Notes: generated by a model not told the origin, from the letters alone. Shown: positions 17,357 through 27,973, counted from the stretch's first letter. The stretch is 64,000 nt of DNA from Photobacterium indicum (GCF_003026215.1 NZ_PYOC01000018.1:1-64000), one strand, 5' to 3'. Translations and numbers: made by a program.

Positions 17357-17668
17357 TTATTTTAATTGAGCAAAATACGCAGCAACATTTGCAATGTCGG
17401 TATCGTTTAGCATAGAAGCTTGGGGCTGCATTACCATCGCCATTCCGCCCGTGCGTTCTTTATTTTTATAGGCTTTTAATGCATTTGCCAAATATTGTTC
17501 ATTCTGCCCTTTAAGGTTTGGATAGCCTGGGATCATTGCAACCCCATCAGCACCATGGCATGCCGCACAAATAGCAGCTTTAGCTTTACCTGCTGCGGGG
17601 TCACCTGCAGCCATTACTGATGATGAGAATACAGCTGCGAAAATAGTAAGTGCAATAATTTTATTCAT
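17357..17668 (-). CDS. Small periplasmic class I cytochrome c
   Basis: A 103-aa protein with a Sec signal peptide (cleavage after SSSVMAA, about residue 21) and a single heme-attachment motif CAACH at 34-38. The distal Met ligand is probably in MAMVMQPQAS. It resembles the cytochrome c-553/c5 group of short electron carriers. It follows tilS by 56 nt but there is no functional link apparent. It is probably a periplasmic electron shuttle; the partner is unknown. Confidence 0.88.
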   Translation of the reverse strand: MNKIIALTIFAAVFSSSVMAAGDPAAGKAKAAICAACHGADGVAMIPGYPNLKGQNEQYLANALKAYKNKERTGGMAMVMQPQASMLNDTDIANVAAYFAQLK

Positions 17669-17724
17669 TTTGTCCTCTTATACATTTTTAATATCCTTTC
17701 GCAAATTGTGCACTCTTTGTGAAA

Positions 17725-19047
17725 CTATTGCACTTCTCGTGAGTTACACTGCCAATCTAGATCACAATCTTCACCGACAAAATCTTCAGTCACAAATAAC
17801 CCCGCAACAGCGGCAAGCCGATCATTATAAAAAACTAACGGTGTACGACGGCGATTCCAACTGGGCACTTCATATTCTTGAAATAGCTTTTTAAGTTTAC
17901 GCTTCCCAATACGTCCTTGAGGTTTAGCCTCTATACCTTCGGGCTCAAACCGTACAGATACAGTTTCATTTTTCAGAGGCAAGCGTAATGTTCCACTTAC
18001 TTTAACGGTTGTTATCACTAACGTTCCAAGCTCTTCAGGCAGGGAACAGGGCTGGTTTAACTTACACTCTTGCTGAAAGCGGCTAATATCGGCCCACTGT
18101 TTGACAACATACAAGCGTTGTTTATAGCGTCGAATTTGATGGCTACCACAACATACTTGTGGGTTAGCGTCATCTTGAGCCCAAACAACCGAGTGCCATA
18201 TTTGCTGTAACTGAGCTTGCGATGGCATTAACACCGTAAATAGACTTAGCCACTGACGGATCAGCTGCTTGCCTATCCTCTCAGAACCTAGTTCTACAAT
18301 TTTTAAACTTTGATCCACATGCAATGCTTTCGATAAATGACTAGCTAATAATTCATTTAATAATGCTTCTTGTTCACCACATAACACGGCACTACGAGAT
18401 ACCGCTTTACGTATTCCAGGCCAGCGTTGATGTAATAATGGCGTTATTTGATGGCGAAGAAAATTGCGGTCATAACGTTGATCTTGATTACTTTCATCTT
18501 CAACCCACTCTAATTGATGGGCAATACCGTAATCAGTAATACTCTGACGTGTAACCTGCAACAAAGGTCGAAGATGATAACCAATGCCAAACGTAGTGCT
18601 CTCTGGCATAGAGGCTAACCCAGCAGGACCACTGCCTCGTTTTAACGCGAGTAAAAATGTCTCAAGCTGGTCATCAGCGTGCTGCGCGGTTAATAAGCAA
18701 TCACCTTGCTGAATATGCTTACTTAACGCAAGATAACGCTGCTCTCGCGCTTGTTGTTCGACACTAATTCGATTACCTAGAACCAAAGTAACGTGTTCAA
18801 TATGGCAGTAGGTTATCTTCTCTTCGAAAGCCCATTGCTGACACTGCTGAGCCCATTTATCCGCATTGCCGCTTAAACCATGATGTACATGCACAGCATC
18901 GCATTGATACTGCGGATTATCGCGAATAAAACGCCCCATTAAGTGCAGTAATACCCGCGAATCTAACCCGCCACTTAAAGCAATTACAAATCGATTGGAA
19001 TCGGGAGTATTAGCCAGCAGGCACGAACGAAGCGAAGAATAAAGCAT
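17725..19047 (-). CDS. tilS: tRNA(Ile)-lysidine synthase
   Basis: TilS makes lysidine at C34 of the AUA-reading tRNA-Ile, using ATP and lysine; it is essential. The PP-loop SGGLDSRVLLHL lies near residue 25, followed by the N-type ATPase domain with HHGLSGNADKWA and the GSGPAGLASMP region, and C-terminal TilS domains (LGTLVIT..., IGKRKLKKLFQEYEVPSWNRRRTPLV). At 440 aa it matches E. coli TilS. It lies downstream of accA, as in E. coli with intervening genes missing. Confidence 0.94.
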   Translation of the reverse strand: MLYSSLRSCLLANTPDSNRFVIALSGGLDSRVLLHLMGRFIRDNPQYQCDAVHVHHGLSGNADKWAQQCQQWAFEEKITYCHIEHVTLVLGNRISVEQQAREQRYLALSKHIQQGDCLLTAQHADDQLETFLLALKRGSGPAGLASMPESTTFGIGYHLRPLLQVTRQSITDYGIAHQLEWVEDESNQDQRYDRNFLRHQITPLLHQRWPGIRKAVSRSAVLCGEQEALLNELLASHLSKALHVDQSLKIVELGSERIGKQLIRQWLSLFTVLMPSQAQLQQIWHSVVWAQDDANPQVCCGSHQIRRYKQRLYVVKQWADISRFQQECKLNQPCSLPEELGTLVITTVKVSGTLRLPLKNETVSVRFEPEGIEAKPQGRIGKRKLKKLFQEYEVPSWNRRRTPLVFYNDRLAAVAGLFVTEDFVGEDCDLDWQCNSREVQ

Positions 19048-19178
19048 GGGAAATATGAAGCCTGCACAGGGAAGAATAATGTCGCAGTATAATACTTTTT
19101 AGTCGTCAAAAAAAAGCGAACCAACTCTTTACTTAGAATTGACTCGCTTCAATGTGCTCTAATTTTGACTAAGTCTGC

Positions 19179-20138
19179 TTAGCAGTAACCGTAGCTCATC
19201 AAACGTTGGTAACGACGCTCAAGCAACTCATCGGTATCCAAAGCTTCAAGTTCAGCTAAGTTAGCGATTAGCGTTGCTTTTAATGATGCAGAGATTGCCT
19301 CTAGATCACGATGTGCACCACCTAGAGGTTCTTCAATAATGCTATCGATAAGCTCAAGTTCTTTCAGGCGATCAGCCGTCAGTCCCATCGCTTCAGCTGC
19401 CTGAGGCGCTTTATTTGAATCTCGCCATAAAATTGATGCACAACCTTCAGGAGAAATAACAGAGTATGTAGAGTACTGAAGCATATTAACGCAGTCACCT
19501 ACACCAATCGCTAATGCCCCACCAGAACCGCCTTCGCCAACAACATTACAAATAACAGGCACTGTTAGGCCCGCCATTGCTTTCAAGTTAGTTGCAATCG
19601 CTTCTGATTGACCACGTTCTTCAGCCCCAACACCAGGATATGCACCCGCAGTATCAATAAAGGTAATGATTGGCATTTTAAAACGCTCAGCCATTTTCAT
19701 TAAACGTAATGCTTTACGGTAACCTTCAGGTTTAGGCATGCCAAAATTACGCAGTACTTTTTCTTTTGTACCACGTCCTTTTTGATGACCGATAACCATA
19801 ACAGGACGACCATCAAGGCGTGCAATACCACCCACTAACGCTTTATCATCAGCAAATGCACGATCGCCCGCTAATTCATCAAACTCAGTGAAGATATGCT
19901 CAACATAGTCAAAAATATATGGGCGCTCAGGATGACGCGCTAATTGCGCGACTTGCCATGCCCCTAAGTCACTAAAGATTTTTTTAGTTAACTCAAGACT
20001 TTTCTTTTCTAGTTGTCCGATTTCTTTGTCTAAATCAACCGACGCCGATTCATCACGACGAGAAACATCGCGAAGTGCTTCAATTTTGGCTTCCAACTCT
20101 GCAATTGGTTGTTCAAACTCAAGGAAGTTCAGGCTCAT
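19179..20138 (-). CDS. accA: Acetyl-CoA carboxylase carboxyltransferase subunit alpha
   Basis: Alpha subunit of the carboxyltransferase, forming a complex with AccD that makes malonyl-CoA for fatty acid synthesis. It is 319 aa, as in E. coli. The N-terminal coiled coil (about 1-50) and the crotonase-like core with GHQKGRGTKEK, TPGAYPGVGAEERGQ-like FIDTAGAYPGVGAEERGQ and GEGGSGGALAIG are all present. It follows dnaE by 96 nt in the conserved dnaE-accA order. Confidence 0.97.
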   Translation of the reverse strand: MSLNFLEFEQPIAELEAKIEALRDVSRRDESASVDLDKEIGQLEKKSLELTKKIFSDLGAWQVAQLARHPERPYIFDYVEHIFTEFDELAGDRAFADDKALVGGIARLDGRPVMVIGHQKGRGTKEKVLRNFGMPKPEGYRKALRLMKMAERFKMPIITFIDTAGAYPGVGAEERGQSEAIATNLKAMAGLTVPVICNVVGEGGSGGALAIGVGDCVNMLQYSTYSVISPEGCASILWRDSNKAPQAAEAMGLTADRLKELELIDSIIEEPLGGAHRDLEAISASLKATLIANLAELEALDTDELLERRYQRLMSYGYC

Positions 20139-20234
20139 ACAACTTTAAATCCTTTTGTCTATTATCGCCGTCTTTCACTCTATAATGGCTTGTCTAAAGC
20201 ACCATAAAATGAACTAGACGACGGATAAACTAAA

Positions 20235-23200
20235 TTAATTAAATTCAAGCTCGACTTGCTTCTCACCTAACAACAACTTGAGATCGAGAATTAACTGATC
20301 CGACGGCGTAATACGCCATTCTGTTCCTAAGGTAAGTTTGGCACGTGCATTCGAGCGCTGATAATACACATTAACAGGTACTGTACCTGCCCTGTGAGGC
20401 TCCAGTACTTGACTGAAGCGTGCAAAAAACTTTTCATCGACTTGCTGTTCTGTTACCGAGATAGCAAGTCCTCTAAGGTGTTTTTCTCTTGCCTCAGAGA
20501 TATCCAGTACTTCTCTGGCTGACATTTTAAGGCCACCATTGAAATCATCAAAGCTGACCTGTCCAGAAACAACCACTATTTTGTCTTTTTCAAGCAAATC
20601 CAGGTAACGTTCAAGCGCATCAGAGAATAACATGACTTCCATACGACCTGAACGATCATCTAGTGTCATTAAACCAATACGTGTCCCACGCTTTGTTGTC
20701 ATAACGCGTGCAGCAATCACTAACCCTGCAACAGACGCTACTTTATCACGTCCTGTTGGGTTAGCATCTTTTAGGCGCCAAGTGGTGTAATGCTTTAACT
20801 CTGAAATATAGGCATTTATCGGGTGACCTGTTAAGTACAGCCCTAGAGTTTCACGTTCACCTTCCAACCAAATTTTATCTGGCCATTCTGGAATATTGGC
20901 ATAAGCTTGCTCGACCTCTTCAGGAGCAGCTGTCAATACACCAAACATATCAGCCTGACCAAAGGCTTCTGCTTGATGATGCTGGCCAGCCGCTTTAATA
21001 GCATCGTTCAACGTCGCCATCATAGTGGCACGATTTGGGCCTAAACGATCCATCGCACCCGATTTGATCAATTTCTCAAGTACACGCTTGTTGACTTTTT
21101 TAGTGTCTATACGCGCACAGAAATCGAATAAATCTTTAAAGTGACCACCTTTTTCACGGGCTTCAATCAGATTCTCTATCGGCCCTTCACCAACACCTTT
21201 TACTGCACCTATACCGTAAACAATTGCGCCTTGCTCATCAACATTAAATCGATAAAGCCCTTTGTTTACATCAGGCGGCAGCAAAGGTATCTTCATGCGT
21301 AAACATTCATCAACCAAACCAATGATTTTATCAGTGTTATCCATATCTGCAGTCATTACCGCAGCCATGAATTCCGCAGGGTAATGCGCTTTTAAATACA
21401 GTGTTTGGTACGATACCAATGCATACGCAGCTGAGTGGGATTTGTTGAAACCATAACCGGCAAATTTCTCTACCAAGTCGAAGATCTTCATGGCGAGTTC
21501 GCCATCGACCCCATTATTAACCGCCCCTTCTTCAAAGGTGGTGCGCTGCTTGGCCATTTCTTCAGGTTTTTTCTTACCCATCGCACGACGTAACATATCG
21601 GCCCCACCCAAGGTGTAGCCAGACAGTACCTGTGCAATTTGCATAACTTGTTCTTGATACAAGATAATGCCGTAAGTGGGTTCGAGAATCTCTTTCAACG
21701 ATTCATGCTGCCAAGTGGCATCAGGGTATGACACTTCTTCTCGACCATGCTTACGGTCGATAAAGTTATCTACCATACCGGACTGCAAAGGGCCGGGACG
21801 GAACAAGGCTACCAGTGCGATCATATCTTCAAAGCTATCGGGTTGAAGACGCTTGATCAGATCCTTCATTCCTCGCGATTCTAACTGGAACACTGCCGTT
21901 GATTCAGAGCGCTGCAACATGTCGAATGACTTTTTATCGTTCATTGGAATCGAAGCAATATTGATCGGCTCTTTACCTTCAGCCTCTCGACGAGGGTTAA
22001 TGAGATCTAGCGCCCAGTCAATAATGGTTAATGTTCGTAGACCCAAGAAGTCAAACTTCACCAAGCCTGCAGTTTCAACATCATTTTTATCAAACTGGGT
22101 AACAGGGTTAGCACCTTCTGCATCGCAATACAGTGGTGAGAAATCAGTGATCGTCGTTGGTGAAATTACAACACCACCCGCATGCTTACCCGCATTACGT
22201 GTTACACCTTCAAGGATGCGACACATATCAATTAAGGCTTTTACTTCTTCATCGGCATTGTAGGCATCCCCAAGTTGCGGTTCTGCCTCAAAAGCTTTAG
22301 CCAATGTCATACCTGGCTCTGCCGGGATCATTTTAGAAAGACGATCAACAAAACCGTACGGGTGACCGAGTACTCGCCCTACATCTCGAATAACCGCTTT
22401 CGCCGCCATTGTACCAAACGTAATGATCTGAGATACCGCATCACGACCATACATTTCGGCAACGTGATCAATAACCAAATCACGTTTGTCCATACAGAAA
22501 TCAATATCGAAATCGGGCATCGATACACGTTCAGGGTTCAAGAAACGTTCGAAGAGTAAGTCAAATTCCAGCGGATCAAGGTCGGTAATGTCGAGAGCAT
22601 AAGCCACCAATGACCCCGCACCAGAACCACGCCCAGGACCAACCGGCACATCATTATCTTTCGACCATTGGATAAACTCCATGACGATCAAGAAATAGCC
22701 GGGAAACCCCATCTGATTAATAACTTGAAGTTCGATTTCAAGTCGCTCATCGTACTCAGGGCGCTTTTCGACACGTACCGCTTCATCCGGAAAAAGGAAC
22801 GCTAGACGTCGTTCCAAACCTTCACGAGACTTAACAACTAAGAAATCTTCAGTACTTAGATCCCCAGTAGGGAAATTCGGCAGGAAGTATTCCCCAAGAC
22901 GAACCGTTACATTACAACGCTTCGCGATTTCAACACTGTTCGCCAACGCTTCAGGAATATCTGAGAATAACTCACACATTTCCTCTTCAGTACGTAAATA
23001 CTGCTGTGGGCTGTATAGCTTTGGTCTATTAGGATCAACGATGGTGTAACCATCATGAATTGACACGCGAATTTCATGTGCATCAAATTGTTCAGCAGAT
23101 ATAAAACGCACATCATTGGTTGCAACAACCGGCAGTTCTTCATTCGTAGCAAGCTCAACCGCAAAGTGAATGTATGCATCTTCATCAGAACGCCCAGTCC

Positions 23201-23711
23201 GGACTAATTCCAAATAAAATCTATCTTCAAAATGGGTTTTATAGAACTCGACGCATCGATTGACCAGCGTTTGGTTACCTTTAAGCAGGGCTTTACCGAC
23301 ATCGCCACAGCGACCAGACAATAAAATTAGCCCTTTGCTATATTGAGCTAGCCACTCTTTATCGATAACGGGCTGATGCTGAACATGACCACGCAAATAC
23401 GCTTTCGAAATCAACATGGTTAGATTTTGATAGCCGTCGTTGTCTGCAGCCAAAATAGTGAGGTCAGCCAGCTCATTATCAAGCTCTTCTGAATGCACTT
23501 TAAAATCAGCACCGATGATCGGCTTCATTCCAGCACCATGTGCTGCAAAGTAGAATTTCACTAAACCACACAGGTTAGTGAAGTCGGTTAATGCCATTGC
23601 AGGCATACCAAGTTCAGCCACTTTTTTAACTAACGGCGAGACTTTTGATAAGCCATCAACCATTGAAAAGTCACTATGAGTATGAAGATGAATAAAGCGA
23701 GGATCAGCCAT
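20235..23711 (-). CDS. dnaE: DNA polymerase III subunit alpha
   Basis: Replicative polymerase catalytic subunit, 1158 aa, two shorter than E. coli. It starts with the PHP domain (HLHTHSDFSMVDG), has the C-family active-site Asp residues in MPDFDIDF, the finger region GRGSGAGSLVAYAL, a helix-hairpin-helix region, the internal beta-clamp motif QADMF (near residue 920) and a C-terminal OB fold (VASVAGLVIAARVMTTKRG). It lies between rnhB and accA, the conserved order in Enterobacterales and Vibrionaceae. Confidence 0.98.
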   Translation of the reverse strand: MADPRFIHLHTHSDFSMVDGLSKVSPLVKKVAELGMPAMALTDFTNLCGLVKFYFAAHGAGMKPIIGADFKVHSEELDNELADLTILAADNDGYQNLTMLISKAYLRGHVQHQPVIDKEWLAQYSKGLILLSGRCGDVGKALLKGNQTLVNRCVEFYKTHFEDRFYLELVRTGRSDEDAYIHFAVELATNEELPVVATNDVRFISAEQFDAHEIRVSIHDGYTIVDPNRPKLYSPQQYLRTEEEMCELFSDIPEALANSVEIAKRCNVTVRLGEYFLPNFPTGDLSTEDFLVVKSREGLERRLAFLFPDEAVRVEKRPEYDERLEIELQVINQMGFPGYFLIVMEFIQWSKDNDVPVGPGRGSGAGSLVAYALDITDLDPLEFDLLFERFLNPERVSMPDFDIDFCMDKRDLVIDHVAEMYGRDAVSQIITFGTMAAKAVIRDVGRVLGHPYGFVDRLSKMIPAEPGMTLAKAFEAEPQLGDAYNADEEVKALIDMCRILEGVTRNAGKHAGGVVISPTTITDFSPLYCDAEGANPVTQFDKNDVETAGLVKFDFLGLRTLTIIDWALDLINPRREAEGKEPINIASIPMNDKKSFDMLQRSESTAVFQLESRGMKDLIKRLQPDSFEDMIALVALFRPGPLQSGMVDNFIDRKHGREEVSYPDATWQHESLKEILEPTYGIILYQEQVMQIAQVLSGYTLGGADMLRRAMGKKKPEEMAKQRTTFEEGAVNNGVDGELAMKIFDLVEKFAGYGFNKSHSAAYALVSYQTLYLKAHYPAEFMAAVMTADMDNTDKIIGLVDECLRMKIPLLPPDVNKGLYRFNVDEQGAIVYGIGAVKGVGEGPIENLIEAREKGGHFKDLFDFCARIDTKKVNKRVLEKLIKSGAMDRLGPNRATMMATLNDAIKAAGQHHQAEAFGQADMFGVLTAAPEEVEQAYANIPEWPDKIWLEGERETLGLYLTGHPINAYISELKHYTTWRLKDANPTGRDKVASVAGLVIAARVMTTKRGTRIGLMTLDDRSGRMEVMLFSDALERYLDLLEKDKIVVVSGQVSFDDFNGGLKMSAREVLDISEAREKHLRGLAISVTEQQVDEKFFARFSQVLEPHRAGTVPVNVYYQRSNARAKLTLGTEWRITPSDQLILDLKLLLGEKQVELEFN

Positions 23712-23825
23712 GACAACCAGATTTATTGCGTTCTAATTTGAAGTGATAATTATAGCCTAAGGTATTTATTATCACCGTATATCGCTTAACAGCAATGACG
23801 CTATTAAGACTAAATAATCGTTCAG

Positions 23826-24431
23826 TTACTCTATATCCAAAATGCGTTTTACCGGTTTAAAACTCTTACGGTGTTGCTCAATCGCACCATGTAGCTCTAA
23901 TGCTTCAAAATGCGCTTTGGTAGGGTAACCTTTATGTTTCGCAAAACCGTATTGTGGATACTGAGCATCAAGTACTTCCATTTCACGATCTCGTGTTACT
24001 TTTGCAATGATCGATGCGGCACTAATTTCTGCCACACGTAAATCCCCTTTAACTACCGCTTGCGCAGCCATAGGCAATTGAGGGATTTTATTACCATCAA
24101 TCAGTACGAAATCAGGCTGAAGACTTAAGCCCGCAACAGCACGCTGCATAGCAACCATGGTCGCTTGTAAAATATTAAGCTCATCGATTTCCTCTGGCTC
24201 ACAACGGCCCAGCGACCACGCTAATGCTTTTTCTTTAATTTCATCAAATAATACATTGCGCTTCTTTTCACTCAACTTTTTAGAATCAGTTAATCCCACA
24301 ATAGGATTATTAGGATCTAAAATAACAGCGGCAGTCACAACAGCACCAACCAATGGACCACGTCCAACTTCGTCAACACCTGCAATCAAATTGGCTTGTG
24401 GATATACAAATGGTTCAAAATCTTTCGTCAT
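23826..24431 (-). CDS. rnhB: Ribonuclease HII
   Basis: RNase HII removes single ribonucleotides embedded in DNA and primer remnants. It is 201 aa, with the catalytic DEVGRG motif near residue 20, GLTDSKKLSEKKR, and ASIIAKVTRDREM. It follows lpxB after 9 nt, so it is co-transcribed with the lipid A genes; 114 nt separate it from dnaE. Confidence 0.96.
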   Translation of the reverse strand: MTKDFEPFVYPQANLIAGVDEVGRGPLVGAVVTAAVILDPNNPIVGLTDSKKLSEKKRNVLFDEIKEKALAWSLGRCEPEEIDELNILQATMVAMQRAVAGLSLQPDFVLIDGNKIPQLPMAAQAVVKGDLRVAEISAASIIAKVTRDREMEVLDAQYPQYGFAKHKGYPTKAHFEALELHGAIEQHRKSFKPVKRILDIE

Positions 24432-24440
24432 TATTTTTGC

Positions 24441-25583
24441 TCAAGCTTTGTTAATTAGAGATAAAACTGCGTGAGCGGCTCGATTATCTGCATCGCACTT
24501 TATTGATTGGTGCATACGAGAAAATTCACTCAATAGTTCTGTATTATCAGAACTCAAAATTCGATCGACTTCGGCACTTAACTTTTCAGGCACGCAATCT
24601 TGTTGCAGTAATTCGGTCACCAAGGGTTTGTCGGCCAAAATGTTTGCCAGAGACACATATTTTGTTTTAACCAAACGTCTTATTATCCATGCGGTCAAGG
24701 GCTTCACTTTGTAACCCACCACCATCGGACGACCAACAAGCATGCACTCTAATGCGACAGTGCCTGATGCCAATAACACCGCATCTGAAGCTGTCATCAC
24801 ATTACGCGCGGTATCATTCACCAATACAAAATCGAGTTCTGGAGCCGTTTCTTGCCATGATTGTTCAAATTGTTCACGACGTTTTTCATTGACTAAGGCA
24901 ACAACAAAACCAAGATCAGGGTGTTTTTGCTTAAGCAATTTACAGGTTTCAATGAAAGGAGCTGCTAACATCCCCATCTCACTACCACGACTGCCTGGTA
25001 ATACCGCTAACCAACGCTTATTGCCATCAAGGTTCAGTAAAGTTTGTGCTGCAGCTTTATCGGTTTCAAGGGGAATAGCGTCAGCCATCGTATGCCCAAC
25101 AAACTCACAAGGCACATTAAACTTATCGTAAAACGCTTTTTCAAAAGGTAAAAAAGCCAACACCAAGTTTGTTGCAGCCTCGATTTTGAAAATCCGCTTT
25201 TGGCGCCACGCCCATACCGATGGGCTCACGTAGTGAACCGTCTTAATACCATGCTGTTTTAAATCTAGCTCTAGGCGCAGATTAAAATCAGGCGCATCAA
25301 TACCAACGAATACATCCGGTGGGTTTTCAGTAAAGTATTTCACTAACTCAGCTTTAACTTTGAGCAAGCGAGGCAAACGCCCTAATACTTCCACAATGCC
25401 CATCACCGCAAGCTCTTCCATATCAAACAGCGCTTCACAGCCTTCTGCTTCCATACGTGGACCTGCAATACCAACAAATTCAGCATCAGGGTATTGAGCT
25501 TTAATCGCACGAATAAAGCCAGCACCTAAAATATCGCCGGAGATTTCCCCAGCGACAATTCCTATTCGAAGTGGCTTCGTCAT
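24441..25583 (-). CDS. lpxB: Lipid-A-disaccharide synthase
   Basis: Glycosyltransferase (GT19), 380 aa, that joins UDP-2,3-diacylglucosamine and lipid X on the inner face of the inner membrane. The N-terminus has GEISGDILGAG, and SPSVWAWRQKR plus LPFEKAFYDKFNVPCEFVGHTMAD are signature stretches; the C-terminal UDP-binding region has LPGSRGSEM and ASGTVALECML. Start is adjacent to the lpxA stop, in the conserved lpxD-fabZ-lpxA-lpxB-rnhB order. Confidence 0.97.
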   Translation of the reverse strand: MTKPLRIGIVAGEISGDILGAGFIRAIKAQYPDAEFVGIAGPRMEAEGCEALFDMEELAVMGIVEVLGRLPRLLKVKAELVKYFTENPPDVFVGIDAPDFNLRLELDLKQHGIKTVHYVSPSVWAWRQKRIFKIEAATNLVLAFLPFEKAFYDKFNVPCEFVGHTMADAIPLETDKAAAQTLLNLDGNKRWLAVLPGSRGSEMGMLAAPFIETCKLLKQKHPDLGFVVALVNEKRREQFEQSWQETAPELDFVLVNDTARNVMTASDAVLLASGTVALECMLVGRPMVVGYKVKPLTAWIIRRLVKTKYVSLANILADKPLVTELLQQDCVPEKLSAEVDRILSSDNTELLSEFSRMHQSIKCDADNRAAHAVLSLINKA

Positions 25584-26371
25584 TAGCGAATAATACCGCG
25601 AGTCGAATTATCAAATAACTTAACGAACAGGCCAATCGATGGGTAATCTTTTGCCATCTCTTCCAGCACAGGTTTCACCTCTGCCAGTGTTTTACCTGAG
25701 CGGTAGATCTCTTTATAAGCACGACGGATTGCATGCAGCTCTGGTTTTTCAAAACCGCGGCGCTTTAAGCCTTCGATATTGATACCAAACGGTTTAGCAT
25801 GATTACCTTGCGCCATCACGTACGGTGGCACATCTTGGACCACTATCGAGCCGCCACCAATAAAGCTGTGGGCACCCACAGTGCAGAATTGGTGCACCGG
25901 TGATAAGGCCGAAATAATGGCATAATCTTCAACGTTTACGTGACCCGCTAGCGTAGCATTGTTGCCCATGATGATGTTATCACCCACAACACAGTCATGT
26001 GCAATGTGAACATTCACACAAAATAGGTTATCACTACCAACCGTTGTCACGCCTCGGTCTTGAACTGTTCCGCGATGCATCTGGACGCTTTCACGAATAA
26101 CATTGCGATCACCGACCACAAGACGTGTGGCTTCACCGCTGTATTTCTTATCTTGGCACTCTTCACCAATCACTGCGAATGGGAAAATACGATTATCTTG
26201 ACCAATAACCGTAGGGCCTTTGATCACAACGTGTGACATCACTTCTGTACCGTCACCAATTTCGACATCTGCGCCGATATAAGTAAATGGACCAACGGTA
26301 ACATTCGCACCAATTTTAACGCCGTCTTCGACTACAGCCGATGGGTGGATTTTTGCAGTTTCATGGATCAT
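25583..26371 (-). CDS. lpxA: Acyl-ACP--UDP-N-acetylglucosamine O-acyltransferase
   Basis: First enzyme of lipid A synthesis, a left-handed beta-helix trimer of hexapeptide repeats (262 aa from MIHETAKIHPSAVV). The catalytic His lies in NVHIAHDCVVGDN, and the C-terminal helical domain includes GLKRRGFEKPELHAIRRAYK. An earlier ATG at 26392 exists but lies inside fabZ; the start at 26371 overlaps the fabZ stop as TAATG and gives the family N-terminus. Co-expression with fabZ balances use of the shared (3R)-hydroxyacyl-ACP pool. Confidence 0.97.
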   Translation of the reverse strand: MIHETAKIHPSAVVEDGVKIGANVTVGPFTYIGADVEIGDGTEVMSHVVIKGPTVIGQDNRIFPFAVIGEECQDKKYSGEATRLVVGDRNVIRESVQMHRGTVQDRGVTTVGSDNLFCVNVHIAHDCVVGDNIIMGNNATLAGHVNVEDYAIISALSPVHQFCTVGAHSFIGGGSIVVQDVPPYVMAQGNHAKPFGINIEGLKRRGFEKPELHAIRRAYKEIYRSGKTLAEVKPVLEEMAKDYPSIGLFVKLFDNSTRGIIR

Positions 26372-26823
26372 TAGAATTCTCGTCTTGCGCATTTAAGCTC
26401 AGCAGAGCAAACAACTTCACCGTCAACTTTTGCGGTGCCATTAAATAGAGCAATACCACGGCGCTCTTTTATAAACTCAACGTCTAAAACAAGCTGATCG
26501 CCAGGGACAACAGGTCTACGGAACTTCGCTTTATCAATGCTTGCAAAGTAATACAATTCATTTTCAGAGGGAGCACCAAAGCTTTTAAAAGCCAATAGAC
26601 CAGTAGCTTGAGCCATTGCTTCAAGAATCATCACGCCAGGAAAAATAGGCATCTTAGGGAAATGGCCTGTAAATAAAGGCTCATTTATTGATACATTTTT
26701 ATACGCTGTTAACGTTTGACCTTCTTCGTAATCCGTTACACGATCAATCATTAAAAACGGGTAACGGTGCGGTAAAAGCGCCTGAATTTCTGTGATATTT
26801 AACGTTTTCTTTTCGCTCGTCAA
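26371..26823 (-). CDS. fabZ: 3-hydroxyacyl-ACP dehydratase
   Basis: Hot-dog-fold dehydratase of type II fatty acid synthesis, 150 aa. Active-site His is in GHFPKMPIFPGVMILEAMAQ, with the catalytic Glu in ILEAMAQ; HRYPFLMIDRV is the family N-terminal signature. It overlaps lpxA by one base, and a 124-nt gap separates it from lpxD. Confidence 0.96.
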   Translation of the reverse strand: MTSEKKTLNITEIQALLPHRYPFLMIDRVTDYEEGQTLTAYKNVSINEPLFTGHFPKMPIFPGVMILEAMAQATGLLAFKSFGAPSENELYYFASIDKAKFRRPVVPGDQLVLDVEFIKERRGIALFNGTAKVDGEVVCSAELKCARREF

Positions 26824-26947
26824 AACTACATTCCTGTTCTAAATAGGCAATTAACACCTATAAAAATAATTTTTAAAATCATATATATTAAACGCAAAAC
26901 GGCCTACGCATGCGCAGGCCAGTTCAACGAACTCTATTGAAGATTAA

Positions 26948-27973
26948 TTAGTTGCTCTCATTCAGCTTTTTCTCAACTGATTTAAGGCGTTTATTCATCT
27001 CTTCAATTTTCATCACTCGAGCCGCTGTTTTACGCCATTCACGATTAGTCTGCAATGGTATTCCTGATGAGTATACACCAGGCTCACTGATAGGGCGCAT
27101 TACCATCCCCATTCCGGTAATCGTTACACCATCAGTAATTTCCATATGACCATTGATCACTGTTGCACCACCAATAAAGCAATGCTTACCAATCTTTAAG
27201 CTACCCGCCATTGTTGTTGCACCAGCAATCGCAGTATTTTCGCCGATAGATACGTTATGGGCAATTTGACAATGGTTATCAATAATAACACCATCGGCAA
27301 TAACTGTATCATCGATCGCACCACGGTCAATCGTAGTACATGCACCAATTTCTACATTGTTACCAACATGGACAGAGCCTAGTTGTGGAATTTTGACCCA
27401 CTTACCACGATCATTAGCATACCCAAAACCATCAGAACCAATTACAGCACCTGATTGTACTAAGCAATCATTCCCTAATGTCACCTTGTGGTAAATAGAT
27501 ACATTCGCCCAAATTTTACTGCCCGCACCAATAACTGCATGCTGCCCAATAAAGCTACCAGCACCTATTTGTACGTTAGCGCCTATTTGTGCGCCTGATT
27601 CAATAACCGCATTATGGCCAATAGCAGCACCTTCACCGATTATTGCATCATCAGCGATATATGCCGATGGCGCAATATTTGAAGCAGATTTAGGTGTCGT
27701 ATCCAATAATTGAGCAAGAAGCGCATACCCTAAATACGGGTCTTTCAGTACCAGTGCATTCCCATCAAAAAACGGTAAATCAGCCTCTTTCAGCATGACT
27801 GCCGACGCCTGACATTCTGCTAAATGTTTACGGTACTTACTTGCAGATAAGAAGGTAATGTGCCCTTCAGCTGCTTTTTCCATGCCTGCAATTGATTGAA
27901 TTTCTACAGAACCATCTCCACGAAGTTCTGCACCCAATTTATCTGCTATTTCAGCAAGAGTAATACGTGCCAT
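26948..27973 (-). CDS. lpxD: UDP-3-O-(3-hydroxyacyl)glucosamine N-acyltransferase
   Basis: Third step of lipid A synthesis, N-acylating the glucosamine with hydroxyacyl-ACP. It is 341 aa: an N-terminal uridine-binding domain (about 1-100, ending LGYALLAQLL), then hexapeptide repeats (IGEGAAIGHNAVIESGAQIG and following) with the catalytic His in DNHCQIAHNVSIGENT, and a short C-terminal helix (VEKKLNESN). It lies between skp and fabZ. Confidence 0.97.
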   Translation of the reverse strand: MARITLAEIADKLGAELRGDGSVEIQSIAGMEKAAEGHITFLSASKYRKHLAECQASAVMLKEADLPFFDGNALVLKDPYLGYALLAQLLDTTPKSASNIAPSAYIADDAIIGEGAAIGHNAVIESGAQIGANVQIGAGSFIGQHAVIGAGSKIWANVSIYHKVTLGNDCLVQSGAVIGSDGFGYANDRGKWVKIPQLGSVHVGNNVEIGACTTIDRGAIDDTVIADGVIIDNHCQIAHNVSIGENTAIAGATTMAGSLKIGKHCFIGGATVINGHMEITDGVTITGMGMVMRPISEPGVYSSGIPLQTNREWRKTAARVMKIEEMNKRLKSVEKKLNESN